64,000 bases of DNA from Candidula unifasciata (lineage: Eukaryota > Mollusca > Gastropoda > Stylommatophora > Geomitridae). A model generated the notes under the pieces. The model had not been told where the DNA came from. It did not search any database and worked only from the letters and a program-made list of their open reading frames with translations. Below are positions 11,601 through 21,324 of the stretch, one piece after another. Position 1 is the stretch's first letter, and each line of letters opens with the position of its first letter. Where the stretch lies: the NCBI GenBank assembly GCA_905116865.2, contig CAJHNH020000212.1, positions 62,001 to 126,000 of the forward strand, given 5' to 3'. Position numbers and translations under genes: made by a program.

Positions 11601-14600
11601 GTGGATGTACTGATTCAAAACTCCTGTCTTCTCTCTTCCTGTACTAACATCAACCTAGTGGGTGTACTGATTAAAAACTCCTGTATTCTCTCTTCCTCAG
11701 AGAGACTAACCACTGAACCAACGTCCCCCTAGTGGGTGTACTGATTCAAAACTCCTGTCTTCTCTCTTCCTCAGAGAGACTGACCACTGTACTAACATCC
11801 CCCTAGTGTCTGTACTGATTTAAAACTCCTGTATTCTCTCTTCCTTAGAGAGACCAACCACTGTACTAACATCCCCCTAGTGGGTGTTCTGATTCAAAAC
11901 TCCTGTCTTCTCTCTTCCTCAGAGAGACCAACCACTGTACTAACGTCCCCCTAGTGGGTGTACTGATTCAAAACTCCTGTCTTCTCTCTTCCTCAGAGAG
12001 ACTGACCACTGTACTAACATCCCCCTAGTGTCTGTACTGATTTAAAACTCCTGTATTCTCTATTCCTTAGAGAGACCAACCACTGTACTAACATCCCCCT
12101 AGTGGGTGTTCTGATTCAAAACTCCTGTCTTCTCTCTTCCTCAGAGAGACCAACCACTGTACTAACGTCCCCCTAGTGGGTGTTCTGATTCAAAACTCCT
12201 GTATTCTCTCTTCCTCAGAGAGACTGACCACTGTACTAACATCCCCCTAGTGGGTGTTCTGATTCAAAACTCCTGTCTTCTCTCTTCCTCAGAGAGACCA
12301 ACCACTGTACTAACGTCCCCCTAGTGGGTGTTCTGATTCAAAACTCCTGTATTCTCTCTTCCTCAGAGAGACTGACCACTGTACTAACATCCCCCTAGTG
12401 GGTGTTCTGATTCAAAACTCCTGTCTTCTCTCTTCCTCAGAGACAGCCTGATAGAACAGAAGAGCTTGATTCTCTGTAGTTGTGGCCTGAACATCAATAT
12501 TGAGGTTTGTGTTCTTGTACTTAAGCTGCTGGCTTTTTGTTGACATAAACCTGGCTTCTGTTTATTTCACACAACCTATTTGTCTGTATTTAATTTATGT
12601 AAACCTGGATTCTTAATTTTACATATTGTATTTGTCTAGGTTTTGTTCATGTAAACCTGGTTTCTATTGTATATGTATAGATATAAATTTGGAAGACAAA
12701 AAATAATAAAGAAGAAAAATGTCCTTCTGTGGTATCCTAACATTTGAAGGGAAAAAACAGTGACATGTTTCAGAAACTGAAATGCATTGACCTTGTTCAG
12801 TACTGCAGTGGTTTAAAAAAAAATCCTGGAAGGTATTGAACTGGGAGCCTGTCACTCTGCAGTCAAATGCTCTACTACTGAGCTGTGTCCCCACCACTGG
12901 TTCCTGGTTCAGCAGTAGACCTGAATGGAGGTGGACATGAGGCATTAGAGACACATTGAGGGTGAAGGTTGATGAGGCATTAAAGACACATTGGGGGTGA
13001 AAGTTGATGAAGCATTAAAGACACATTGGGGGTGAAAGTTGATGAAGCATTAAAGACACATTGGGGATGAAAGTTGATGAGGCATTAAAGACACATTGAG
13101 GGTGAAAGTTGATGAGGCATTAAAGACACATTGAGGGTGAAGGTTGATGAGGCATTGAAGACACAATGAGGGTGAAAGTTGATGAGGCATTAAAGACACA
13201 ATGAGGGTGAAAGTTGATGAGGCATTGAAGACACATTGAGGGTGAAGGTTGATGAGGCATTGAAGACACATTGAGGGTGAAAGTTGATGAGGCATTGAAG
13301 ACACATTGAGGGTGAAGGTTGATGAGGCATTGAAGACACGTTGAGGGTGAAAGTTGATGAGGCATTGAAGACACATTGAGGGTGAAGGTTGATGAGGCAT
13401 TGAAGACACATTGAGGGGGAAGGTTGATGAGGCATTGAAGACACATTGAGGGGAAAGGTTGATGAGGCATTAAAGACACATTGAGGGTGAAAGTTGATGA
13501 GGCATTGAAGACACATTGAGGGGGAAGGTTGATGAGGCATTGTAGACACATTGAGGGGGAAGATTGATGAGGCATTAAAGACACATTGAGGATGAAAGTT
13601 GATGAGGCATTGAAGACACATTGAGGGTGAAGGTTGATGAGGCATTAAAGACACATTGAGGGTGAAAGTTAATGAGGCATTAAAGACACATTGAGGGTGA
13701 AGTTTGCTGAGGCATTGAAGATACATTGAGGGGGAAGGTTGATGAGGCATTGAAGACACATTGAGAGGGAAGGTTGATGAGGCATTAAAGACACATTGAG
13801 GGTGAAGGTTGATGAGGAATTGAAGACACATTGAGGGTGAAGGTTGATGAGGCATTAAAGACACATTGAGGGTGAAAGTTGATAAGGCATTGAAGACACA
13901 TTGAGGGGGAAGGTTGATGAGGCATTAAAGACACATTGAGGGTGAAAGTTGATAAGGCATTGAAGACACGTTGAGGGTGAAAGTTGATGAGGCATTGAAG
14001 ACACATTGAGGGTGAAGGTTGATGAGGCATTGAAGACACATTGAGGGTGAAGGTTGATGAGGCATTAAAGACACATTGAGGGTGAAAGTTGATAAGGCAT
14101 TGAAGACACATTGAGGGGGAAGGTTGATGAGGCATTAAAGACACATTGAGGGTGAAAGTTGATGAGGCATTGAAGACACATTGAGGGTGAAGGTTGATGA
14201 GGCATTGAAGACACGTTGAGGGTGAAAGTTGATGAGGCATTGAAGACACATTGAGGGTGAAGGTTGATGTGGCATTGAAGACACATTGAGGGTGAAGGTT
14301 GATGAGGCATTAAAGACACATTGAGGGTGAAAGTTGATAAGGCATTGAAGACACATTGAGGGGGAAGGTTGATGAGGCATTAAAGACACATTGAGGGTGA
14401 AAGTTGATGAGGCATTGAAGATACATTGAGGGGGAAGGTTGATGAGGCATTGAAGACACATTGAGGGGGAAAGTTGATGAGGCATTAAAGACACATTGAG
14501 GGTGAAGGTTGATGAGGCATTGAAGATACATTGAGGGTGAAAGTTGATGAGGCATTGAAGACACATTGAGGGGGAAGGTTGATGAGGCATTGAAGATACA

Positions 14601-16022
14601 TTGAGGGGGAAGGTTGATGAGGCATTAAAGACACATTGAGGGTGAAGTTCATGAGGCATTAAAGACACATTGAGGGGGAAGGTTGATGAGGCATTAAAGA
14701 CACATTGAGGGGGAAGGTTGATGAGGCATTAAAGACACATTGAGGGGGAAGGTTGATGAGGCATTAAAGATACATTGAGGGGAAAGTTCATGAGGCAGGG
14801 AAATTTGCATGGGGCCGAGGAATTTTTCAAGTGTCATTGTTGCAGTGTTGTGCAGAGGGTCTGCTGCATGACGATAATGCTATCTCTATAAAGTATTGAT
14901 TCTCTACATCTGGCCCAAATGAATATTTGAACTAATCTCTTCTTCTCTCAACTCCTGGATTGCCACTGATGGTCAGGACAGGAAGAGATCCCTGGAACAG
15001 GCCTTCTGCTTGCTTCGTATAAAGTACTTTTCGGTGTCTCTGATATTTTTGTGATGCACATACTGCATGGTTGACCTCTGGTTCTGTTACGCCTCATCTG
15101 TATAACATTGTTCTCTGTGGTGCCAGTCTTTTTCTTATAAAAACAGTAATTGAACTTATTGTACTTTTCTGTGTAGTGATATTTCTCCAACAAGCTGGTG
15201 AGTTGAATTATGTTTTACCTTATTGCCTGTGGTTGCAGCAAGATAGTATCACTTTAAAGCATGTCAAAGACAACCTAGCAGCTGGCACCGAAGAGCACAG
15301 TCAGAAATGTGAATCCAAACCAGCTTTTTCATTGAACCAGAAATTTGGGATTTCAAACTTGCTGATGTCATGTCAAGTGAGTTGGTTATGTCCCCATTCT
15401 GTCTGTGTCTGTAAAGGGTCCATGTGGTGCCTTGAGTTTGAGCAGTTGGTTCCAGAGCCATATTTATATAGGCAGTGGCTGGTTGGTTGGTCATATTTGA
15501 CACCAATATCTTGTTGGCTGTCTCCATTTTCCAACGATATTTCCTGATATATCTTTTAGGCTGAGTCAGCTTGACAATTTAAAAAGAGGAATAATTATTT
15601 AATAGCCAAACATGCTAAGTTGTAATATGTAGCCAAATTAGTTTAGTTATAAATGTCTAGGCGTAATCTAAAGATCCATGATTGTACCATACAGTGCCAC
15701 ATGTGTTTATTGGTGACTCTATTAATGTGAGGCATTTATTTTCTTATGTTTTATACAGTTGACAGTGTTAACCCGGTGCCAACTGGCCCAGTTATCATTC
15801 CATCCCCAAAGACTGTTATTTTAAACTGTAGATTTTTTTATAAAAAAGTTTTTTTTTAAAAAGTAGTTACACGTAGAGAACAGACATCCTCATCTTCAGC
15901 AGCAGGCACATAGTTCTAATTCCGTGACAGTCTGTATGTTCACCCCCCCCCCCCCCCACACACACACCCACACAGCAGCAGGCACAAAGTTCTAGTTCCA
16001 TAAGTCTGTATGTGGTCCCGCC

Positions 16023-16053
<31 letters not shown>

Positions 16054-16359
16054 ACACAGCAGCAGGCACAAAGTTCCAGTTCCATAAGTCTGTATGTGGT
16101 CTCACCCCCCCCCCCCCCACACACACACACACACACACACACACAGCAGCAGCAGCAGGCACAAAGTTCTAGTTCCATAAGTCTGTATGTGGTCTCTCCC
16201 CCCCCCACACACACACACACACACACACACAGCAGGCACAAAGTTCTAGTTCCATAAGTCTGTATGTGGTTTCCCCCCCCCCCACACACACACACACACA
16301 CATACACACACACACAGCAGCAGGCACAAAGTTCTAGTTCCATAAGTCTGTATGTGGTC

Positions 16360-16391
<32 letters not shown>

Positions 16392-16529
16392 ACACACACA
16401 GCAGCAGGCACAAAGTTCTAGTTCCATAAGTCTGTATGTGGTCTCCCCCCCCCCCCCACACACACACACACACAGCAGCAGGCACAAAGTTCCAGTTCCA
16501 TAAGTCTGTATGTGGTCTTACCCCCCCCC

Positions 16530-16564
<35 letters not shown>

Positions 16565-18007
16565 CAGCAGGCACAAAGTTCTAGTTCTGTGACAGTCTGT
16601 ATGTTGGGTCCCCCCCCCACCCCCCCCCCCACCCCAGATCCCCTGATGACTCCTCGCTGCTGCAGCTTTCTCTTTACATCCTGATGATCTGTTTACTGGC
16701 TCCCAGAGGGCCCTCACAACATCGAGCTTGTCATGCATTAGTTTATAACAAGGTGGTGTAGAACCAGCCAATGTATCTGGCTGTTCATTTCCAAACACAC
16801 CCGCATAACTTGGATCAAACATTTCCCAACACGCCCGCATAACTTGGATCAAACATTTCCCAACACGCCCGCATAACTTGGATCAAACATTTCCCAACAC
16901 ACCCGCATAACTTGGATCAAACATTTCCCAACACACCCGCATAACGTGGATCAAACATTTCCCAACACACCCGCATAACTTGGATCAAACATTTCCCAAC
17001 ACACCCGCATAACTTGGATCAAACATTTCCCAACACACCCGCATAACTTGGATCAAACATTTCCCAACACACCCGCATAACTTGGGTCAAACATTTCCCA
17101 ACACACCCGCATAACTTGGATCAAACATTTCCCAACACACCCGCATAACTTGGATCAAACATTTCCAAAAGGAGTTAACCATCTTGGACCTCTAAAGCTA
17201 TGCTTGCCATCTGCACCGAGCATGCCTGTTTTGACTCAAACATGCTCTGTGGGTCAGTTTACAATCCAACATATGTGCAGCTGGTTTTCAAGCAAAAGAT
17301 TAGTGACCGCCTCCACCTCCATTCTGAAACTAGATGATGTATCTTTGCCAGGTTTTTATTGCACTAAGCAACATCGATTTGCTTTTGCTGTGAATCCCTT
17401 TGCACTTCTGCGTCTGAACAGAGCCACGTGTATAGATAATCACATCACCCTGCAGGAATTGTAGTAAATTATTTGTTGAACTTCTGATTGTGCTGTGCCA
17501 GCTGGCCAGTCCCTGAACTCGTGGCCTAATGTGATTAAAACCCTCTGCAGATCTGATTGTTGATTATTTTTCTTCTGAATTCATTCACTTAATATAGATT
17601 ATCTATATCTGCAGTGTTGTCTCTAGTATAAACTTCACTGTCCTTTCTGATTCACTCAGTGACCCATAAAATTTGGCGTATTTTCTTGGCCAGAAGTTTT
17701 TACCTGGGAATGTTGTATTTGGGACAGTCATGGAGGACGTGATTAGTTGTCTCAGGTGCCAGTCCACATGTACACATGGCTGATTTACCAATCTTAAAAT
17801 AATTTTAAGTAATAACTGCTGAGTATAAAATAGAATACAAGCTGCGTGGAACTGGATGAGTGAAGGGGAAAATGCTTTAGCAAGATATTTACAGACATGT
17901 CAAAAGTATCAAACATTATAATGAGAATAATATCTGCATTCATGTCATTGACGAAAACATGTTTTCTGTTGTTTCAGGATTGTGATTTTCTGTTTGTGAT
18001 TGTGTGA
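5594..18007 (+). CDS. RPAIN: RPA-interacting protein (RPAIN/RIP-alpha), seven-exon gene
   Basis: RPAIN carries replication protein A into the nucleus: its N-terminus contacts importin-beta and its C-terminal zinc finger binds RPA (known for the vertebrate protein). Joining 5594-5686, 7547-7894, 9430-9526, 10272-10389, 12441-12504, 15239-15376 and 17978-18007 gives 295 codons with matching phases (0,0,1,2,0,0), all with GT donors and AG acceptors. The landmarks are YK(x6)CWKQQFR then RCLERLKDSR (residues 16-41), MREEFDRLKSE (around 97), a charged helical middle, and a zinc finger with C214-x2-C217, C231-x-C233-G, H260-x3-C264 and C285-x2-C288 ending DFLFVIV. Order and spacing match RIP_N, RIP_M and RIP_C. 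Human RPAIN is about 219 residues, so the extra length lies between the N-terminal motif and the zinc finger. The introns total about 11.5 kb, much of it tandem repeats. No AATAAA was seen within about 1 kb of the stop. Confidence 0.93.
5850..6125 (+). mobile_element. LINE RT C-terminal fragment (RPAIN intron 1)
   Basis: The broken + strand frame reads LVNSILSQKLKYFGHIKHYG, then a P-G-x-G-basic stretch and an ending with FRQTGMRATFCKEPA. This is the 'LxYFGH(I/V)KR...R.RGRPR..W..D' C-terminus of invertebrate LINE ORF2 proteins. It has several stops and frameshifts and is 5'-truncated. A similar relic lies at 9680-9940 in intron 3. Confidence 0.7.
6509..6990 (+). repeat. 23-bp minisatellite, about 21 copies (RPAIN intron 1)
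   Basis: The unit contains TGTATTGTGGCCAGGTCGAC with point variants (GTTGAC, GTGGAC, GATCCC). Because 23 is not a multiple of 3, all three frames run open through it in turn and give repetitive peptides (VLWPGRPLYCGQVDPC). These open frames are not genes. Confidence 0.95.
7185..7295 (+). repeat. Unclassified interspersed repeat, copy 1 (RPAIN intron 1)
   Basis: It contains GCCAGATCTGTAAAATGG and TGTGCACTCAAAACTCAAGT, blocks shared with 9995-10190 (+), 28010-28190 (+), 51425-51620 (-) and 63340-63470 (-). It lacks the downstream AGACCAAAGTCCA part. It could be a SINE or a LINE 3' end, but no Pol III boxes are obvious. The short peptide MVVHSKLKFKKQ that it encodes belongs to the repeat and not to RPAIN. 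Confidence 0.65.
7547..7894 (+). CDS. RPAIN: RPAIN exon 2
   Basis: The acceptor is TTAACTTTACAG and the donor AAT|GTGAGT. It is 116 codons (residues 32-147), phase 0 at both ends. It opens with RCLERLKDSRGRHM and contains MREEFDRLKSEVSS, both typical of the RIP N-terminal domain. The open frame continues upstream to an ATG at 7496, but a start there would lose the exon 1 motif, so the acceptor at 7546 is preferred. The second half is polar and low in conserved residues and accounts for the extra length over vertebrate proteins. Confidence 0.9.
8124..8300 (+). mobile_element. hAT-type MITE, 177 bp (RPAIN intron 2)
   Basis: The termini CAGGCTTGTGAAACTGGCGG and the inverse TAGGCATGTCAAACTGAGGA form imperfect inverted repeats. 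The exact 8-bp duplication CACTAGAC lies at 8116-8123 and 8301-8308. The GGCGGCCCGCGGGCTGCATG block near the left end resembles that of the widespread animal Charlie-like hAT MITEs. It is non-coding. Confidence 0.85.
8617..8695 (+). repeat. Degenerate tRNA-like sequence (possible SINE head)
   Basis: GATGAAGTGGTCAAGTC resembles an A box, and GGGGATTCATTTC resembles a B box about 45 bp downstream. No intact cloverleaf is seen. A partial second head-like stretch follows at 8725-8765. Lies in RPAIN intron 2. Confidence 0.35.
9430..9526 (+). CDS. RPAIN: RPAIN exon 3
   Basis: The acceptor is CCCTTTCTTCCATAG and the donor AAG|GTAAAT. It codes for EHENECLNDLISWYEEVYNT and a following acidic, probably helical stretch (residues 148-179, ending in phase 1). 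This corresponds to the middle region of RPAIN just before the zinc finger. Confidence 0.9.
9680..9940 (+). mobile_element. LINE RT C-terminal fragment (RPAIN intron 3)
   Basis: It reads LKYCGDMKHYSG, then heavily mutated sequence, then ESWFLQRTGYMIS. It parallels the LKYFGHIKHYG...ATFCKEPATxMM pattern at 5850-6125, so it is a second, more decayed copy of the same LINE tail. Non-functional. Confidence 0.6.
9995..10190 (+). repeat. Unclassified interspersed repeat, copy 2 (RPAIN intron 3)
   Basis: It contains GTGCATGCAAAACTCAGGTT, AATAAGACTAAAGTCCAAAA and GGAAATTACAGCTGGTGAAC, in the same order as the copies at 28010 (+) and 51620-51425 (-). It lies directly behind the LINE tail of intron 3. 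The two may be one element, with this as the LINE 3' UTR. Confidence 0.65.
10272..10389 (+). CDS. RPAIN: RPAIN exon 4, first half of the zinc finger
   Basis: The acceptor is GGTTTGACAG and the donor AA|GTAAGT. Entering in phase 1 it reads EELRVNQLKAREHLKHEEEE and then MRAMYCEEVCCPLCEK (residues 180-219). CCPLC supplies the first CxxC pair of the zinc finger, equivalent to CPVC in vertebrates. It exits in phase 2 into exon 5. Confidence 0.9.
11570..12440 (+). repeat. 74-bp minisatellite that copies the exon 5 splice acceptor (RPAIN intron 4)
   Basis: From the AGAGAC at 11701 each unit recurs exactly 74 bp later (11775, 11849, 11923, 11997, 12071, 12145, 12219, 12293, 12367). The 11th position, 12441, is the first base of exon 5. 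Each unit contains a pyrimidine-rich run (TCTTCTCTCTTCCTCAG or a one-base variant) ending in AG, then AGAGACYRACCACTGTACTAAC. The array before 11700 is more diverged and lacks the AG in one unit. The array therefore holds ten candidate 3' splice sites of near-identical strength upstream of the real one. Confidence 0.95.
12441..12504 (+). CDS. RPAIN: RPAIN exon 5, second zinc ligand pair
   Basis: A 64-bp exon with acceptor TTCTCTCTTCCTCAG and donor GAG|GTTTGT. It codes for DSLIEQKSLILCSCGLNINI (residues 220-239). CSCG is the second cysteine pair, matching VCQCG in vertebrates. The acceptor lies at the exact end of a 74-bp tandem array in which every unit carries the same pyrimidine tract and AG. 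Using the preceding copy instead would shift the frame and reach a TGA at once inside the exon. Confidence 0.9.
12735..12820 (+). repeat. Short LINE-like relic beside the tRNA-Cys-like sequence
   Basis: GTTTCAGAAACTGAAATGCATTG followed by TTCAGTACTGCAGTGG resembles the LINE segment CTCAGAAACTGAAATATTTTG...AAGCACTACGGCAG near 5897, so it is probably a fragment of the same family. Lies in RPAIN intron 5. Confidence 0.4.
12826..12892 (-). pseudogene. tRNA-Cys(GCA)-like pseudogene or tRNA-derived retroposon
   Basis: On the minus strand the sequence GGGGACACAGCTCAGTAGTA leads into an intact D-arm, then an anticodon-loop region TTTGACTGCAGA with GCA in the anticodon position. That is the arrangement of eukaryotic tRNA-Cys. 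The anticodon stem's 3' side, the T-stem (CCCAGTTCAATACCTT) and the acceptor stem have lost pairing. A T-run follows. Probably not a working tRNA gene. Confidence 0.6.
12950..14795 (+). repeat. 35-bp minisatellite, about 52 copies (RPAIN intron 5)
   Basis: The unit contains GATGAGGCATTRAAGACACA and TTGAGGGTGAARGT. Variants at a few fixed positions (GAAG/TAAAG, GGTGAA/GGGGAA, AAGTT/AGGTT, GATAAGG) recur in blocks, so sets of several units were copied together. The peptides read on the minus strand (MPHQPSPSMCLQCL...) are an artefact. Confidence 0.95.
14971..15125 (-). mobile_element. LINE RT C-terminal relic, second copy (RPAIN intron 5)
   Basis: It aligns over its length with 431-587 (GGAAGAGATC..., TGCATGGTTG, ATCTGTATAACATTG, CTCTGTGGTGCCA). 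On the minus strand it retains RNRTRGQPCS and a frameshifted SRDLFLS-like ending. Its right end lies about 110 bp before RPAIN exon 6. Confidence 0.6.
15239..15376 (+). CDS. RPAIN: RPAIN exon 6
   Basis: The acceptor is CCTGTGGTTGCAG and the donor CAA|GTGAGT. It is 46 codons (residues 241-286), phase 0. It contains TLKHVKDNLAAG, then EEHSQKC with the His and Cys ligands, PAFSLNQK, and NLLMSCQ with the third pair's first cysteine. This matches the RIP_C pattern 'L...L...I.EHS..C...P.F......LLMSC'. Confidence 0.9.
15936..16640 (+). repeat. Poly-C/CA minisatellite, about 9 units of 75-90 bp (RPAIN intron 6)
   Basis: Each unit has a C run of 8-18, then (CA)n, then CAGCAGCAGGCACAAAGTTC and TAAGTCTGTATGTGGTCT. 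Unit length varies through the C and CA runs. The minus strand has repeated G runs long enough for quadruplexes. Open frames on both strands are artefacts. Confidence 0.95.
16790..17168 (+). repeat. 34-bp minisatellite, about 11 copies (RPAIN intron 6)
   Basis: The unit contains CATAACTTGGATCAAACATT and TCCCAACACACCCG. Copies are nearly identical (single changes such as ACGTGG and TGGGTC). The first copies have ACGCCCG in place of ACACCCG. Confidence 0.95.
17600..17780 (-). mobile_element. LINE fragment with the C-terminal Cys/His tail (RPAIN intron 6)
   Basis: The minus strand reads GKSAMCTCGLAPETTNHVLH then DCPKYNIPR, a stop, and KLLAKK. This is the C-x-C-G-x-x-x-x-T-x-x-H-x-L-x-x-C-P signature found after the RNase H domain of many invertebrate LINE ORF2 proteins. 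Truncated on both sides and interrupted by stops. Confidence 0.7.
17978..18007 (+). CDS. RPAIN: RPAIN exon 7 (terminal coding exon)
   Basis: The acceptor is TTTTCTGTTGTTTCAG. Nine codons DCDFLFVIV follow and then TGA. With exon 6 this gives MSCQDCDFLFVIV, which matches the family ending MSC.xCD...VI. It is found only from that ending. Confidence 0.88.
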   Translation, partial: DCDFLFVIV

Positions 18008-19560
18008 ACGCCACATGTAAAATGGAGGTTCGTTATCTAAAGGTTCAAAACCAGAAACAGCTTGCATTGTTGTTAGATACAGTCCTCTGTTACAGTAATT
18101 TTTACGTGTGTGTTCAACGCTGCTGTGTGTAATGGAAACATGGACCCCTAATGGACAAAACTATTATGGCTTTTGAGAGGTAGGTCTTTGGCAGGCTAGG
18201 CTAAGTTTTTTTAGCCAAAGAAGGTAAAATAGGGAAGTACATTCGTGAGCCGTTGGATATAAAGCCATGCTGCTGAAGAAGATAGAAATGTTACTGTTGT
18301 CGCTTCAAGTGACGGACAATCTGTTGTAATTTGGAGGAGGGTTTGAGGGCACAACAGTTAGAGGTCATCAGAGATGACCTTTATGACCAGGTGTAATTTC
18401 AGAACTGTGAAAAAAAGGAAAAAGCTAACTGTTTAAGAATATATAAAAGAGCCTTGTGACTTAGACACAACGAAAGCCGATCTAGAGGTAACCCAGACAG
18501 GTAATGGACAGATAGACTATCTAAGACTATGAATACCGTCGTCTACACGAATGCTTGCAGCAGATGCTTCTTCTAAACTTGGCCCTGTAAGGTAGAACAG
18601 GGTTTAGAGAAAAACAGAAGAAAGAGGATAAAAAGAAGCCAAAGAAAGAGAAAAATCTGGCACCATTCGTTGAAGACTTGATATGCTCTCTGAGAATGAA
18701 AGATAAAACCAATGATATGTTCTCTGAGAATGAAAGATAAAACCGATGATATGTTTGTCAAATAGCTATTTATTATGTGTATATAACTTGTTTAAATGTA
18801 TGTACTGTTTGTTTTCTTCTTCATATTGTTTATATACATTTTAATGGTGTACTGCTGATAAATTGGGTCGCAAAAGGTGTTTGTGGGTCATTGGGCAGTG
18901 GTGAGCAATGAACATTTTTTAAGACAAAAACAAAAAAATTGGATCATGAAAAAGCTGGAATAATGTTAGGGTAACTGAACAAATTTGTTGCAACAGAGGG
19001 AAAGGAAGACAGTGAGAGGAGTTATTTTACCGTCTATTGTCATGACATGGTGGGGCGGGTGTCAGCACACAAATTGATTAAATTAGATCATTATTTTTGG
19101 TGAAGCCAGTCTGCAGGGCATATGATGATGATGTTTATAGGTGTTGCCAAATTGTTTTTGAGTAAACTCATTCCAAACATCAAAACTACACATTATGAGT
19201 CGTCTAATTCACAAACTATAGCTGATGATGTATGTTTAGCAGAGAGAGAAGTGAACATGTGTTCATGGACAGAAACCTGGAATCTATGAATGTTTATCCC
19301 TCATTTTTTTTTTTAATTATAATTTTTACATGTGTCGATCTAGATGTCATTGGTTTTGTTGCATGTCATCACAGTTTCCTTTTATTCTTAATTTTTCTGC
19401 TCCTTCAGATAATTATATTGTAGGTAATGATTGTGTCTTTCATGTGTGGAGTAGAAATGCTTTCAGTTTGTTTCATATTTTCATATCTACTGGCTGCATA
19501 ACCCTAACCACGGAAATGTTTGAAGGATATCTCTAATTGTGTCATTTGTGTGTGTGAGAT
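18008..19560. other. RPAIN 3' flank, no further gene seen
   Basis: It contains the presumed 3' UTR, but I find no AATAAA before about 19 kb. A 38-bp direct duplication with CTCTGAGAATGAAAGATAAA lies at about 18676-18752. T-rich and A-rich stretches are common. No open frame looks coding. Confidence 0.5.
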
Positions 19561-19569
19561 AGAGAAAAG

Positions 19570-20355
19570 GCAGGATCTGATGTTGTCTCATTAACCATAA
19601 GAGAGAGAAAGGGCAGGGTCTGATATTATTGTCTGTCTCAATAACCGTAAGAGAGAGAAAGGGCAGGATCTGATATTGTTGTCTGTCTCATTAACCATAA
19701 GAGAGAGAAAGGGCAGGATCTTCTATTGTTGTCTGTTTCAATAACCGTAAGCGAGAGAAAGGGCAGGATCTGATATTGTTGTTTCATTAACCGTAAGAGA
19801 GAGAAAGGGCAGGGTCTGATATTGTTGTCTGTCTCAATAACCGTAAGAGAGAGAAAGGGCAGGGTCTGATATTGTTGTCTGTCTCATTAACCATAAGAGA
19901 GAGAAAGGGCAGGGTCTGATATTGTTGTCTGTCTCAATAACCATAAGAGAGAGAAAGGGCAGGGTCTGATATTGTTGTCTGTCTCAATAACCATAAGAGA
20001 GAGAAAGGGCAGGGTCTGATATTGTTGTCTGTCTCAATAACCATAAGAGAGAGAAAGGGCAGGGTCTGATATTGTTGTCTGTCTCATTAACCATAAGAGA
20101 GAGAAAGGGCAGGGTCTGATATTGTTGTCTCATTAACCATAAGAGAGAGAAAGGACAGGGTCTGATATAGTTGTCTGTCTCAATAACCATAAGAGAGAGA
20201 AAGGGCAGGATCTGATATTGTTGTGTTTCATTAACCGTGAGAAAAAGAAAGGGCAGGATCTTCTATTGTTGTGTTTCAATAACCGTGAGAAAAAGAAAGG
20301 GCAGGATCTTCTATTGTTGTGTTTCAATAACCGTGAGAAAAAGAAAGGGCAGGAG
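19570..20355 (+). repeat. 50-bp minisatellite, about 15 copies
   Basis: The unit contains AACCATAAGAGAGAGAAAGG and GATATTGTTGTCTGTCTCA. Some units lack the second GTCT (about 45 bp). The last three units switch to a GTGAGAAAAAGAAAGGGCAG variant. Confidence 0.93.
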
Positions 20356-20729
20356 ATGACACGTGGTTGGAGGGTTTGATATGAGATTGTTAAGAGCCTG
20401 TGATTCATTGAGGGAAAAAAGGCGAGAGAAAACGATATTTTCTGTTGATCTAAATGTTTGTTGACTGAATTAAATAACCCAGATAAACCATGAACATTTG
20501 CAAATAATTTTGTTCTGTCTTTTAACTTGGTTTGTGTTGTCAATTAAATAATTTTCTGATGGCTTGTCAACTGTAGTAGCTTTGTAGCCCACTAGGTCAC
20601 GGATGAATTTAAACAAGAGGACAGGATAGCTAAGAATCTGATGAGACTATGGCCAATTTAGAGAGTCAAGTACTGAAGGATAGAATGTGGTTTGGGGCAA
20701 GGACTCTATTAAACAGTTGTTTTCATATC

Positions 20730-21010
20730 AATAAACACATTCGTAGAATTATAGGATCAGCACAAGGCAGACAGACATGTGGTTATAGGATCAGAACAAG
20801 ACAAACATATATGGGATTTTAGGATCAGAACAAGACAGACATACATGGGATTATAGGATCAGAATAAGACAAGACATGTGTTGGATTATATGATCAGAGC
20901 AAGACAGGCATATATGGGTTTCGTAGGACCAGAACAAGACAGACATGTGGGATTATATGATCAGAACAAGCAGACATACATGGGATCATAGGATCCGAAG
21001 AGACAGACAT
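20730..21010 (+). repeat. Degenerate ~35-bp repeat, about 8 copies
   Basis: GGATCAGAACAAGACAGACA followed by TAYATGGGATTATA repeats with substitutions and indels. It is older or less homogenised than the neighbouring arrays. Confidence 0.85.
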
Positions 21011-21324
21011 TTATGGGATTACATGCACAGATCTATCTGCGGAAACGTACATTCATATGCTACATGTTCACAGCTTGTGTGTTCAAACTTGGAAGAATAA
21101 TTCAGCAGACAGTTGAGGTATTCTCTGAAAGGTTAATAATTAATCTTTTATGCAGTTGTATCTGTGTTGTTTATGTGCTGATGAGGGCTTTCTAGCCACA
21201 GCATTTTTTTCCATTCATGATTGTTTTCTAGTAGAATGCTATTTTTGGTAATTCTGCTTCTCATCTGTCTGTTTCGTGGACTTGTATAAAAAGTACATGA
21301 GCACATTAGAACGATAAATTAGGT

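Noticed and set aside
12826..12892. Functional tRNA-Cys gene
   Set aside because: The T-stem, the acceptor stem and one side of the anticodon stem no longer pair.
12950..14795. Overlapping minus-strand frames resembling a Cys-rich repeat protein
   Set aside because: Several frames are open at once over a 35-bp array (not a multiple of three), and all arise from the same noncoding unit inside RPAIN intron 5.
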